This document shows positions 48,335-56,766 of a DNA stretch of 64,000 nt, one piece after another; within the stretch, counting starts at the first letter, position 1, and every line of letters starts with the position of its first letter. This DNA comes from Microvirga makkahensis. Its GTDB lineage: Bacteria > Pseudomonadota > Alphaproteobacteria > Rhizobiales > Beijerinckiaceae. The stretch lies in assembly GCF_009830105.1 (NCBI RefSeq), contig NZ_WURB01000009.1, positions 1-64,000 of the forward strand, given 5' to 3'. Under the pieces are notes generated by a model. The model was not told the DNA's origin, did not search any database, and saw only the letters and a list, made by a program, of their open reading frames with translations. Made by a program: the position numbers and the translations under genes.

Positions 48335-48423
48335 GGTTTTCCTCCTGTTATGGGCGCAGGCCCTCGACGGACCTGCTCGTCGTCGACGGGCGCATCGCCG
48401 GGAATCGGCCACGCGCCGCCTCG

Positions 48424-49050
48424 TCAAACCGCGTCCGGCTGGCGTTCCGGAGCGGCATCCTGAAAGGCGCGAAGTTCCGCGCAGGCGGCATCCACCGCGA
48501 CGATTTTCGGAAAGGCGGCAAGCGAGACGTTGAACCGCCGCGCATTGAAGACCTGCGGCACGAGATAGATGTCGGCGAGGGTCACCTGAGAGCCGAAACA
48601 GAAAGGGCCGGTCTCGATCAGAGCTTCGATGGCATCGAACCCTTCGCATATCCAATGGGCATACCAAGCATCGATCGTTGCCTGCTCGTGTCCGAGCTTT
48701 CCCTTGAGGTACTTGAGCGGCCCGAGATTGTTGAGCGGATGGATATCGCAGCCGACAATGGAGGCGATGGCGCGCACCTTCGCGCGGCTCACGGCATCTC
48801 CGGGCAGCAGGGGCGGCTCCGGATAGACCTCGTCGAGATATTCGAGAATGGCGGGAGACTGAGTGAGAACCGTACCGCCGATATCCAGGGCCGGCAGTCG
48901 CATCTGAGGGTTGACGGCGCCGTAGGCTTCCTCCCGCTGCTCACCTTTCAGAAGGTTCACCGGCACGGGTTCATAGGGCACGCTCTTCAGGTTGAGCGCG
49001 ATCCGGACCCGATAGGCCGCCGAGGAGCGGAAATAAGTATAGAGCCTCAT
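48424..49050 (-). CDS. maiA: Maleylacetoacetate isomerase
   Basis: The protein has 208 residues from the ATG at 49050. It is a zeta-class glutathione transferase: N-terminal YFRSSAAYRVRIALNLK carries the SSxxxxR/V glutathione motif, followed by the all-helical C-terminal domain. It isomerises maleylacetoacetate to fumarylacetoacetate. Its ATG overlaps the MarR stop by 4 bases (ATGA), so the regulator and enzyme are coupled. Confidence 0.93.
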   Translation of the reverse strand: MRLYTYFRSSAAYRVRIALNLKSVPYEPVPVNLLKGEQREEAYGAVNPQMRLPALDIGGTVLTQSPAILEYLDEVYPEPPLLPGDAVSRAKVRAIASIVGCDIHPLNNLGPLKYLKGKLGHEQATIDAWYAHWICEGFDAIEALIETGPFCFGSQVTLADIYLVPQVFNARRFNVSLAAFPKIVAVDAACAELRAFQDAAPERQPDAV

Positions 49051-49547
49051 CCTTCCACCTCCCCCTCGGGAGCCAGCTGCCGCGCATGGCCGCTCAGGCG
49101 GTCGACGAGCGAGACAAGGAGTTTTTGCTCCTCCTCGGTCAGCACGGAGACGAAGCGCTCCTCGAAGGCGAGCGCCTCGGGAGCCAGGGCCTCGTAGATC
49201 TCCCGCCCCTCGGCGGTCAGCTCCAGCAATTCCTCCCGCCGGTCGTCCTTGTTGGATCTGCGCGCGATGAGGCCGCGCTGCTCCAGGGAAGCCACCGCCC
49301 GGGAGACCGTGGATTTGTGCATGACTCCGTGAGCCGCGATGTCCCGGGCCGTGCGGTTCTCGTACTGGCCCAAGGTCGCCACCACCCGCCATGCGGGGAT
49401 CGAGAGGCCGAACCGCTCGGCATAGATCTGCGCCAGAGCATTCGAGGTCAGGCTTGCCAGCACATTCAGACGGTAGGGCAAGAAACTCTCCAGGATCACC
49501 GTGGGATTGGAGGCTTCCTGTTTCTTTGTTGCGGTCTGCCGGGCCAT
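49047..49547 (-). CDS. MarR family regulator of homogentisate catabolism
   Basis: The protein has 166 residues from the ATG at 49547 (ATGs at 49556 and farther upstream are possible, but the frame to 49604 runs through the operator sites). The winged HTH has TARDIAAHGVMHKSTVSRAV and the wing DDRREELLELTAEGR. It is first in marR-maiA-hppD and divergent from hmgA. Two perfect GTTGC-N4-GCAAC palindromes lie between them, the likely binding sites. Presumably a repressor released by a pathway intermediate. Confidence 0.9.
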   Translation of the reverse strand: MARQTATKKQEASNPTVILESFLPYRLNVLASLTSNALAQIYAERFGLSIPAWRVVATLGQYENRTARDIAAHGVMHKSTVSRAVASLEQRGLIARRSNKDDRREELLELTAEGREIYEALAPEALAFEERFVSVLTEEEQKLLVSLVDRLSGHARQLAPEGEVEG

Positions 49548-49562
49548 GATTGACATCAACTC

Positions 49563-49605
49563 GTTGCGCATGCAACCAATATGCGAAATTCGTTGCACTA
49601 GCAAC
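49563..49605. promoter_or_regulatory. Two palindromic operators between the MarR gene and hmgA
   Basis: GTTGC-GCAT-GCAAC (49563-49576) and GTTGC-ACTA-GCAAC (49592-49605) have identical 5-bp arms and 4-bp centres, 29 bases centre to centre. They lie 15-60 bases before the MarR start and 65-110 before hmgA, where they can control both directions. Confidence 0.75.
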
Positions 49606-49671
49606 TAGATTTGTGGAGCGTCCGGTCAATATCCTTTCGATGGAACCCGCTCCGCTCCAGGGAGAGCGCTC

Positions 49672-51039
49672 ATGAACGTTCAAAATGTCTCTGGCATCCA
49701 ATCTCGGCAGCCCCGCACCAGCGCCCTCATTCCCGGTTATATGTCGGGCTTCGGCAACTCGTTCGAAACGGAAGCTCTGGAGGGAGCGCTCCCCATCGGG
49801 CGCAACTCGCCGCAGAGGATCAATTACGGGCTTTATGCCGAGCAGCTTTCAGGATCGCCCTTCACGGCCCCTCAGGCGACGAACCAGCGCTCCTGGCTCT
49901 ATCGGATCCGGCCTTCCGTGAAGCATTCCGGCCGCTACGTGAAAATGGACAAGGGCCTCATGCGCACGGCGCCTGCAGCCCGCGAAGAGAGCAATCTCCC
50001 CATCGGCCAGCTGCGCTGGGACCCGACGCCGATCCCGGACGAGGCACTGACCTTCATCACCGGCCTCCGCACCATGACCACCGCTGGCGATTCCGACACC
50101 CAGACCGGCATGGCCGTGCATTTGCTCCTCGTCACGCGCTCGATGGACAACGAGTACTTCTTCAACGCCGACGGCGAATATCTCGTCGTGGCGCAGCAGG
50201 GGCACTTGCGCTTTCGCACGGAATTCGGCGTGATCGACATCGAGCCCGGCGAGATCTGCGTGATCCCGCGCGGCGTGACCTTCAAGGTCGAACTCCTCGA
50301 CGGCTCCGCGCGCGCTTATGTGTGCGAGAATTACGGCGGCTCCTTCACCCTGCCCGACCGCGGCCCGATCGGTGCGAACTGCCTCGCCAACCCGCGCGAC
50401 TTCCTCACGCCCGTCGCGGCCTACGAGGACAAGGAAGCCCTGTCCTTCCTGTTCGTGAAATGGGGCGGCGAGCTCTATCGCACGGAGATCGGGCAGTCCC
50501 CGCTCGACGTCGTGGCGTGGCACGGCAATTACGCGCCCTACAAGTACGACCTGCGCCACTTCTCGCCGGTCAACGCCGTGCTGTTCGACCATCCCGATCC
50601 CTCGATCTTCACGGTGCTCACCGCGCCCTCCGAGACGCCCGGTACGGCAAATGTGGACTTCGTGATCTTTCCCGAGCGATGGTCGGTGGCGGAGAACACC
50701 TTCCGCCCGCCCTGGTATCACCGCAACCTGATGTCGGAATTCATGGGGCTGATCTATGGCGTCTACGACGCCAAGCCCGAAGGCTTCGTGCCCGGCGGGA
50801 TGAGCCTCCACAACCAGATGCTGCCGCACGGGCCGGATAGCTCGGCCTTCGAACATGCCAGCACCGTGGAGCTAAAACCCGTGAAGCTCACCGGCACCAT
50901 GGCCTTCATGTTCGAGACGCGCTTTCCGCAGCGCGTGACGAAATATGCCGCCGAACTGCCGACATTGCAGGAGAACTACATCGATTGCTGGCGTGATTTG
51001 AAGAAGCGCTTCGATCCCAACCGGCGCGAGCCGAAGTGA
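49672..51039 (+). CDS. hmgA: Homogentisate 1,2-dioxygenase
   Basis: The protein has 455 residues. [26 protein letters not shown] is the N-terminal signature. The Fe site region includes [15 protein letters not shown] (His and Glu ligands) and the downstream [10 protein letters not shown]. It opens the homogentisate ring to maleylacetoacetate. It is transcribed away from the MarR-maiA-hppD operon, with twin operators between. Confidence 0.96.
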   Translation: MNVQNVSGIQSRQPRTSALIPGYMSGFGNSFETEALEGALPIGRNSPQRINYGLYAEQLSGSPFTAPQATNQRSWLYRIRPSVKHSGRYVKMDKGLMRTAPAAREESNLPIGQLRWDPTPIPDEALTFITGLRTMTTAGDSDTQTGMAVHLLLVTRSMDNEYFFNADGEYLVVAQQGHLRFRTEFGVIDIEPGEICVIPRGVTFKVELLDGSARAYVCENYGGSFTLPDRGPIGANCLANPRDFLTPVAAYEDKEALSFLFVKWGGELYRTEIGQSPLDVVAWHGNYAPYKYDLRHFSPVNAVLFDHPDPSIFTVLTAPSETPGTANVDFVIFPERWSVAENTFRPPWYHRNLMSEFMGLIYGVYDAKPEGFVPGGMSLHNQMLPHGPDSSAFEHASTVELKPVKLTGTMAFMFETRFPQRVTKYAAELPTLQENYIDCWRDLKKRFDPNRREPK

Positions 51040-51097
51040 GTATGGCGAGCCTTTCCTCCAGTCGGAGAGACCGCATCTCCACCATACGATGCGAAAC

Positions 51098-51853
51098 TCA
51101 GCGCTCGGGATCGAAGTTCAATCCGTCGCCGACGGCGTCAAGAGCGAGCGGCGCACGGAGAGGCAAGGTCCTCCATGTCACCTTTGTGGGGGTGTCGCTC
51201 GAAATATGTCCGGTCGAATGCTGCATCCTGCGAGTAAGATAGTTGACGCTGACATCCTTGGTTTCGCCGGTGGTGCGGTGAACCGCAGAGCGGTCATAAC
51301 CGATCAACTCGAAGCGCCCGTTTTGGTATCGAACCTTGTATGTCGCTCGAAACATGCCCCACCCGCCGGCGCTCATGAAGTGGTGGAGAGACACCTCCAG
51401 GCTTCCTCGCCTGATGGCGATGCCGCCATTCCCTTCGCCGAAGGGATCTACCTGCACCGGATCTTCGCGTCGCCGAATGAGCGTGTGGTTCACCACTTTC
51501 AGAACATAGTCCCCCGAAGGGCCGTTGCGGAAAGCCACCGCCAGAATGCGCGGATTCGTGTTGAACGGATTTTCGCCGAGCCCCAGATTCTCGATCACGT
51601 TGTTCGGATCGTTCTGTCGAAGCACGATCGCCAGATCCGCGACACCGTCCCGGTTCAGATCACCACTCGCTTCGCCTTCGACAACCCACCCCCTGGGTAC
51701 GAACCCGTCCGCAGACGCAGCCTGTCTCGGCAAGTCCGGATAGGTCACGTCCCGAATGACGAGTTCCTGCGCGGCAGCGGGAGTACTCCCGCCGCACAAC
51801 GCAGAACAGAGGAGGAGCGCCGTTGAGAAGGCCCCTCTCCTCTGCGGCCTCAT
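51098..51853 (-). CDS. Secreted protein with FG-GAP/VCBS-like motif
   Basis: The protein has 251 residues from the ATG at 51853. The signal peptide ends near TPAAAQE. The segment GDLNRDGVADLAIVL is the calcium-binding-like motif seen in VCBS/FG-GAP repeats, here single. The C-terminal half is beta-rich and not assigned. It starts 5 bases after the TRAP binding-protein stop on the same strand, so they are co-transcribed. Function unknown. Confidence 0.65.
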   Translation of the reverse strand: MRPQRRGAFSTALLLCSALCGGSTPAAAQELVIRDVTYPDLPRQAASADGFVPRGWVVEGEASGDLNRDGVADLAIVLRQNDPNNVIENLGLGENPFNTNPRILAVAFRNGPSGDYVLKVVNHTLIRRREDPVQVDPFGEGNGGIAIRRGSLEVSLHHFMSAGGWGMFRATYKVRYQNGRFELIGYDRSAVHRTTGETKDVSVNYLTRRMQHSTGHISSDTPTKVTWRTLPLRAPLALDAVGDGLNFDPER

Positions 51854-51858
51854 CGCCC

Positions 51859-52956
51859 TTACGCCCGACCGCGCGTGCGGATCATGAAGGTGTCGAATGC
51901 GTATTCGTTGAGCTGCCACCAGGGCAGGACATCGGCACGATAGGCCACCATCGAATCGTAGGCCTTCTTGAAGTTGGCGTTCTTAGCGGAGAGTTCCTCA
52001 TAGAGTTCGTTCGCGGCCTTGAGCGAAGCCTCCATGATGGGCTGCGAGAAGGTACGCAGTTCCGCGCCCGCGCCGACCATGCGCCGCAGAGCTTGGCCGT
52101 TCACGGCATCGTATTTCGCCAACATCCAGTTGTTCGCGGCCTCGGCGGCATTGGACATGATGGCCTGGTAGTGCTTAGGCAGGTCGTCCCACTTTTGCTT
52201 GTTGATGACGAGGTGCAGCATGGCGCCGCCCTCCCAAAAGCCGGGGGCGTAGTAGTACTTGGCGACCTTCAGGAAGCCCAGCTTCTCATCATCGTAGGGA
52301 CCGACGAACTCGGCGGCGTCGAGCGTGCCGCGTTCGAGAGCCGGATAGACGTCGCCGGGCGCAACCTGCTGCGGAACGACGCCGAGCTTGGCGAGCACCT
52401 GCCCCCCAAGGCCGCCGATGCGGAACTTGAGACCCTTCAGGTCGTCGACGGTGTTGATCTCCTTGCGGAAGAAGCCGCCCATCTGCGCTCCGGAATTGCC
52501 GCAGACGAGGGAGGTGCAGTTATATTTGCCGAGGATCTCGTTGATGATCTCCTTGCCGCCGGCGAAATGCCACCAGGAATGGGACTGGCGCGCATTGAGG
52601 CTGAACGGCAGGCCCGTCGCCACACCGAGCGCCGGCTCGCGGCCGATGTAATAATAGGTCGGGGTATGGGCGCACTCGACGGAGCCGTTCTCTACCGCAT
52701 CCATAGCCTGGAGGCCGCCCACGATCTCGCCCGGAGCGAAGACCTGGATCTGGAACTTTCCGTCGGTCGCGTCCGCCATGTACTTGGCGAAAGTCTGCGC
52801 CGTACCGAAAATCGTATCGAGAGACTTGGGGAAGCTCGAGGTCAGACGCCAGCGAACCTCCGGGCTGGACTGCGCAATGGCGGGAGCCGCCACCGAGGTG
52901 GCCGCAGCCGCAAGACCGGCCCCCTTCAGGAAGTTTCTTCTCTTCATCGTTGTCAT
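51859..52956 (-). CDS. TRAP transporter substrate-binding protein (DctP family)
   Basis: The protein has 365 residues. A twin-arginine signal (RRNFLKG, 6-12, ending AAPAIAQ) directs folded export. The body matches DctP/TAXI-like binding proteins (WRLTSSFPKSLDTIFGTAQTFAKYM, then KFQIQVFAPGEIVGG). It should deliver a carboxylate or keto acid to a TRAP permease, but no DctQ or DctM gene is adjacent. It lies divergent from fahA inside the tyrosine-degradation neighbourhood. Confidence 0.88.
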   Translation of the reverse strand: MTTMKRRNFLKGAGLAAAATSVAAPAIAQSSPEVRWRLTSSFPKSLDTIFGTAQTFAKYMADATDGKFQIQVFAPGEIVGGLQAMDAVENGSVECAHTPTYYYIGREPALGVATGLPFSLNARQSHSWWHFAGGKEIINEILGKYNCTSLVCGNSGAQMGGFFRKEINTVDDLKGLKFRIGGLGGQVLAKLGVVPQQVAPGDVYPALERGTLDAAEFVGPYDDEKLGFLKVAKYYYAPGFWEGGAMLHLVINKQKWDDLPKHYQAIMSNAAEAANNWMLAKYDAVNGQALRRMVGAGAELRTFSQPIMEASLKAANELYEELSAKNANFKKAYDSMVAYRADVLPWWQLNEYAFDTFMIRTRGRA

Positions 52957-52980
52957 TGGCGTTTCCCCGCGGACTCTTTC

Positions 52981-52994
52981 GTTGCAAGCTCAAT
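52981..52994. promoter_or_regulatory. Degenerate homogentisate-regulator-like site before fahA
   Basis: GTTGC-AAGC-TCAAT keeps the first arm of the GTTGC-N4-GCAAC operator and three bases of the second. It lies between the divergent TRAP and fahA starts. One arm is intact, so this is only suggestive. Confidence 0.35.
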
Positions 52995-53020
52995 AAACCA
53001 CAACAACCAGGTGGGTGGCT

Positions 53021-54040
53021 ATGAAGCTCTCCTCGCTCAAACAGGGCCGTGACGGCCGGCTCGTAATCGTCTCGAGGGACCTGACCCGCGCGACGGACGC
53101 ATTTTTCATTGTTCCGACGCTACAGCAAGCCCTCGATGACTGGGAAAAAGTCGAGCCTCGCCTGCGTGACCTCGCGGAACAGCTCGAACACGGATCCGTG
53201 CCCTCGTTCCGCTTTCACGAGCATGACTGCGCTTCGCCCCTGCCCCGTTCTTATCAATGGGCGGACGGCTCAGCCTATGTGAATCACGTAGAGCTGGTCC
53301 GCAAAGCCCGCGGGGCGCAGATGCCGGAATCCTTCTGGGCCGATCCGCTCATGTACCAGGGAGGCTCCGATTCGTTCCTCGGGCCGCGAGATCCGATTCC
53401 AGCGCTGGACGAGGCCCATGGCATTGATTTCGAGGCGGAAATCGCCGTGATCACGGGGGACGTGCCCATGGGCGCGACACGGGAAGACGCGGCCAGGGCC
53501 ATTCGCCTCGTCGTTCTCGTCAACGACGTGTCCTTGAGAAACCTCATCCCGGCGGAACTGGCGAAGGGCTTCGGCTTCTTCCAGTCGAAGCCGTCCTCGA
53601 CTCTCTCCCCGGTCGCTGTCACGCCAGACGAGCTGGGAGAGGCCTGGGACGGAGGCAGGCTCCACCTGCCCCTCCTTTCCACTCTGAACGAGAAACCGTT
53701 CGGCAAGCCGAATGCCGGAGTGGACATGACCTTCGACTTTCCGACCCTGATCGCTCACGCGGCCAGGACCCGCCCCTTGGGAGCGGGCACGATCATCGGC
53801 TCGGGCACCGTCTCCAACAAGGACGAGGGCGGCGGACCGGGCAGGCCCATCTCCGAAGGAGGCCTCGGCTACTCGTGCCTCGCGGAGCAGCGCACCGTCG
53901 AGACCATCCTCCATGGCGAGCCTCAAACTTCCTTCATGCGCATCGGCGATATCGTCCGCATCGAGATGAAGGACGGGGCCGGCCACTCGATCTTCGGCGC
54001 GATCGAGCAGGAGGTGGTGCCGTACAGCCAGGAGGGCTGA
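53021..54040 (+). CDS. fahA: Fumarylacetoacetate hydrolase family protein
   Basis: The protein has 339 residues from the ATG at 53021 (GTG at 53015 possible). The FAH fold shows GIDFEAEIAVITGDVPMG (metal-binding E/E/D motif), NDVSLRN and GTIIGSGTVSN. By context it performs the last step of homogentisate catabolism, cutting fumarylacetoacetate to fumarate and acetoacetate. A terminator follows. Confidence 0.88.
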   Translation: MKLSSLKQGRDGRLVIVSRDLTRATDAFFIVPTLQQALDDWEKVEPRLRDLAEQLEHGSVPSFRFHEHDCASPLPRSYQWADGSAYVNHVELVRKARGAQMPESFWADPLMYQGGSDSFLGPRDPIPALDEAHGIDFEAEIAVITGDVPMGATREDAARAIRLVVLVNDVSLRNLIPAELAKGFGFFQSKPSSTLSPVAVTPDELGEAWDGGRLHLPLLSTLNEKPFGKPNAGVDMTFDFPTLIAHAARTRPLGAGTIIGSGTVSNKDEGGGPGRPISEGGLGYSCLAEQRTVETILHGEPQTSFMRIGDIVRIEMKDGAGHSIFGAIEQEVVPYSQEG

Positions 54041-54048
54041 CCAGGAAT

Positions 54049-54078
54049 AGGCCGCCGAAGGGCTTCCGGCGGCCTTTC
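54049..54078. terminator. Terminator between fahA and the convergent lipoprotein gene
   Basis: AGGCCGCCG and CGGCGGCCT pair perfectly (9 bp) around a 9-base loop, followed by TTCCC on the plus strand. It sits between two convergent stops and could serve both. Confidence 0.65.
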
Positions 54079-54083
54079 CCGCC

Positions 54084-54608
54084 TTACATCGCGGGGGCGG
54101 CGCCGCTGAGCGCCTGTGCGTGATTCAAGTGCATCTGCAGCGTCGGGAGCGTCCGGCCCGCGAAGGATGCCAGCTGCGGCACGTCACCGCTCGACGAATA
54201 GGACGCGAACAGGGCGACAGCCTCCTGATGCGCCATGAGCTGGGCGTTCACGTAAGCCGCATCGAAATCCGGAGCGGCTTCGACGGTCGCGAGCATCTGC
54301 TGGTGCTTCGCATTCAAGGCCGGAGGCGGCACGGGCATGCCCGAATTGCGCAGCACCGCCGCCATGCGGCGCGTGGCGAGGCGATGATCCCGGATCATCT
54401 GCCGGGCGAAGCGGCGGACTTCGGGATCACGTGCACGGCGCAGGGCCAGACGGCTCGATTCGATTTCGAAGAGGTTCGACGAGGCCGCCGTCGGCACGAA
54501 GACCGATGCGCTCGTCACTGCCGCGGGAGGAGCCGAGGCCATCGGCGTCATGCAACCAGCCACGCCGAGTGCCAGGGCACTCACAACAAGAACGACCTTG
54601 GGATTCAT
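54084..54608 (-). CDS. DUF4142 family lipoprotein
   Basis: The protein has 174 residues. A type II signal ends in VAGC. The DUF4142 ferritin-like helical domain follows, with NLFEIESSRLALRRARDPEVRRFARQMIRDHRLATRRM and the second helix pair DAAYVNAQLMAHQEAVALFASYSS. Role unknown; such genes are often stress-induced. An EcfG-like site lies upstream on the same strand (54661-54686). Confidence 0.85.
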   Translation of the reverse strand: MNPKVVLVVSALALGVAGCMTPMASAPPAAVTSASVFVPTAASSNLFEIESSRLALRRARDPEVRRFARQMIRDHRLATRRMAAVLRNSGMPVPPPALNAKHQQMLATVEAAPDFDAAYVNAQLMAHQEAVALFASYSSSGDVPQLASFAGRTLPTLQMHLNHAQALSGAAPAM

Positions 54609-54660
54609 GGGAGAGTTCCCTTCCTGCGCACGGCCCGTATGGCCGAGCTGACGGCTCCCC

Positions 54661-54686
54661 AACAATGGAACACCGTCCTAAGTTCC
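54661..54686 (-). promoter_or_regulatory. EcfG-like promoter, one mismatch
   Basis: On the minus strand GGAAC (54686-54682), 17 bases, then TGTT (54664-54661) in place of CGTT. It points to the DUF4142 gene, whose ATG is 53 bases on. Confidence 0.4.
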
Positions 54687-54807
54687 TGTGCCGTTGCTGC
54701 TATTTCGTCTAATGTCGATCACAAATTCACTTTTGAATTGCGAAGCGGCCCTAGGCAGTCGGCATCCGGGCTCCAATTCACGCTCCTGGTAAAGCATGGA
54801 GCACCTG

Positions 54808-55023
54808 ATGAACGATCACGTCTACAAGATCGTCGAGCTCGTCGGCTCGTCGGATACGAGCATCGAAGATGCGATTCAGACCGCGATCCGGCGCGCCGGC
54901 GCGACATTGCGGAACCTGCGCTGGTTCGAGGTCCTGCAAACCAGGGGACATGTGGAGAACGGAGAGGTGCGCCATTATCAGGTCGTGCTGAAGGCCGGGT
55001 TCACTCTCGAGGAAGGCGGTTAG
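54808..55023 (+). CDS. Dodecin family protein
   Basis: The protein has 71 residues. [39 protein letters not shown] is the dodecin signature, with Trp for flavin stacking. The ATG at 54808 has GGAG six bases upstream; an earlier ATG at 54796 would add four residues. Dodecins form dodecameric shells binding flavins or CoA in the cytosol. It stands alone, divergent from the DUF4142 gene. Confidence 0.92.
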   Translation: MNDHVYKIVELVGSSDTSIEDAIQTAIRRAGATLRNLRWFEVLQTRGHVENGEVRHYQVVLKAGFTLEEGG

Positions 55024-55057
55024 GGCATTGCGGGAAGTCACGGCTGCGTCCGTGATG

Positions 55058-55232
55058 GGCGCGGCGCCTCGATGGACCGGGATCACCGGCACAGGGCCGG
55101 TGATGACGTGGGAGCATGTGGCGATGACGCTCCCTCCTCGTCATGGCCGGGCTCGTCCCGGCCATCCCCGTCTTCGAGAACCGCCACGCAGAACAAGACG
55201 TGAATCACCAGTACGGGGCCGGTGACGACGTG
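55058..55232. repeat. Cluster of three palindromic repeats (copy C of the dispersed family)
   Basis: Copy C proper (55058-55112, minus) reads GTCATCACCGGCCCTGTGCC, then GGTGATCCCGGTCCATCGAGGCGCCGCGC. A second element (55139-55176) has GTCATGGCCGGGCTCGTCCCGGCC with GGCCGGG/CCCGGCC arms, a form common in Rhizobiales REP sequences. A third (55200-55232) has GGGGCCGGTGACGACGTG, a partial copy. They fill the space between dodecin and the OYE gene. Confidence 0.65.
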
Positions 55233-55253
55233 AAATGGGGGCGGAAGCGCTCG

Positions 55254-56369
55254 TCAGTCGTCCACGCGAACACCGAAGAGATTGGGATACTGACGAGGCT
55301 GTGAGCGCAGGTACTGATTCGGCCCCTTGACGGAGGCGCCGAAGTACGCGGCCGCGTGCCAGGGCCAACGCGGATTGTAGAGGATGCCCCGGGCGAGAGC
55401 GATCAGGTCGGCATCGCCCGTGGTAAGGATGGCCTCCGCCTGCACGTAATCGGTGATGAGGCCCACCGCGATGACCGGCATCCTGGTGGCCGCCTTGACC
55501 GCGCGGGCGAGCGGCACTTGGTAGCTCGGCCCCACCGGAATCTTCTGCGCCGAGGTCAGGCCGCCGCTCGACACGTGAATCCCGCTGCATCCCCGGGCCT
55601 CGAGCGCCTGCGCGAAGGCAACCGTTTCCTCGATCGTCCAGCCGCCCTCGGCCCAGTCCGTTCCCGACACGCGCACGGTGACGGCCCGCTCCGCCGGGAA
55701 GGCAGCGCGAACCGCGTCGAACACCTCGAGCGGAAAGCGCATCCGGTTCTCCAGGGACCCGCCGTATTCATCCGTCCGCTGGTTGGACAATGGAGACAGG
55801 AACTCATGCAGCAGATAGCCATGGGCAGCATGGATCTGAACGGCATCGATGCCGAGCCTTGCGGCGCGTTTCGCCGAATCGGCGAACGCGTTCCGCACGC
55901 GCGCCAGCCCATCCCGATCCAGCGCGGTCGGAGCGGCATCGCCGGAAGCGAACGGAAGCGCGGAGGGCGCTTCCGTCTGCCATCCATTGGGGTGATCGGG
56001 GGGAAGCTGCGGCCTGCCCTTCCATGGCACCTCGGAGGAAGCCTTGCGTCCGGCATGAGCGAGCTGAATGGCGATCGGCATGTCGGACCAGCGGCGGACG
56101 CTCCCCAGAACGCGCGCCATCGCGGCTTCGGTTTCATCCGAATAGAGGCCCACATCGGCATAGGTGATGCGTCCTTCGGGCACGACGGCGGTCGCCTCGA
56201 TGGTCAGGAGCGCGGCGCCCGAGAGGGCGAGCTGACCCAGATGAATCAGATGCCAGTCGGTCATGCACCCGTTCTCGGCCGAGTACTGGCACATGGGTGC
56301 GATCACGATGCGATTGGCGAGTTCGAGCTCGCCGACCCGGAAGGGTGTGAACAGTTTTGCAGGTGCCAT
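55254..56369 (-). CDS. Old Yellow Enzyme family NADH:flavin oxidoreductase (YqjM-like)
   Basis: The protein has 371 residues from the ATG at 56369. The TIM barrel starts LFTPFRVGELELANRIVIAPMCQYSAENG (with the YqjM-type Cys) and has IQLAHAGRKAS and VQIHAAHGYLLHEFLSPLSNQRTDEYGGSLENR, with the HH pair replaced by HAAH. It is FMN-dependent and reduces activated alkenes. No partner gene is adjacent. Substrate unknown. Confidence 0.9.
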   Translation of the reverse strand: MAPAKLFTPFRVGELELANRIVIAPMCQYSAENGCMTDWHLIHLGQLALSGAALLTIEATAVVPEGRITYADVGLYSDETEAAMARVLGSVRRWSDMPIAIQLAHAGRKASSEVPWKGRPQLPPDHPNGWQTEAPSALPFASGDAAPTALDRDGLARVRNAFADSAKRAARLGIDAVQIHAAHGYLLHEFLSPLSNQRTDEYGGSLENRMRFPLEVFDAVRAAFPAERAVTVRVSGTDWAEGGWTIEETVAFAQALEARGCSGIHVSSGGLTSAQKIPVGPSYQVPLARAVKAATRMPVIAVGLITDYVQAEAILTTGDADLIALARGILYNPRWPWHAAAYFGASVKGPNQYLRSQPRQYPNLFGVRVDD

Positions 56370-56555
56370 CGGCTGTCTCTCAGGTGCGGGTGAATTCAGG
56401 ACCACAGGGTCGTTCGGGCTAGAACGCACAGCCGGTCCAAAAGGTCTTTGGCGACTCGATCAGCTGGACAGCGGCAATCCCGGCCATAGACACCGCCTTT
56501 CCGCGGGTGGCAAGCCGTTCCTTCCATCGGCGGCGACACGAGGAGCCCGCCTCCC

Positions 56556-56630
56556 CCCACGTCATCACCGACCCTATGCCGCCCTCCCACGTCATCACCG
56601 ACCCTATGCCGCCCTCCCACGTCATCACCG
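56556..56630. repeat. 30-bp tandem repeat, 2.5 units
   Basis: Two exact 30-base units (56556-56585 and 56586-56615) begin CCCACGTCATCACCG and end TATGCCGCCCT. A third unit starts at 56616 and diverges after 15 bases, where it becomes the start of the palindromic repeat copy D. The array appears to grow from the left end of that element. Confidence 0.85.
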
Positions 56631-56671
56631 GGCTTGTCCCGGTGATCCCGATGGCGTGAAGCGCCGCGCTC
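56616..56671 (+). repeat. Dispersed palindromic intergenic repeat, copy D
   Basis: This copy reads CGTCATCACCGGGCTTGTCC, then CGGTGATCCCGATGGCGTGAAGCGCCGCGC. ATCACCGGG and CCCGGTGAT form a 9-bp stem. It aligns with copies A, B and C. It lies upstream of the small membrane-protein gene at 56767. Confidence 0.75.
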
Positions 56672-56766
56672 GGCACATCGAGATTGCCGGTAAAGGGCGA
56701 AGATCCCGTTTCGAACTCACATGAAATCTGTTATTATATTTCACTTGTGATGGGGAGCTCGGCGCC

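Noticed and set aside
54667..54695. Plus-strand EcfG promoter for dodecin (GGAAC ... CGTT)
   Set aside because: The spacer is 20 bases, outside the 16-17 of the consensus.
56556..56630. CRISPR-like array
   Set aside because: The 30-base units are directly adjacent with no spacers and match the palindromic repeat family.
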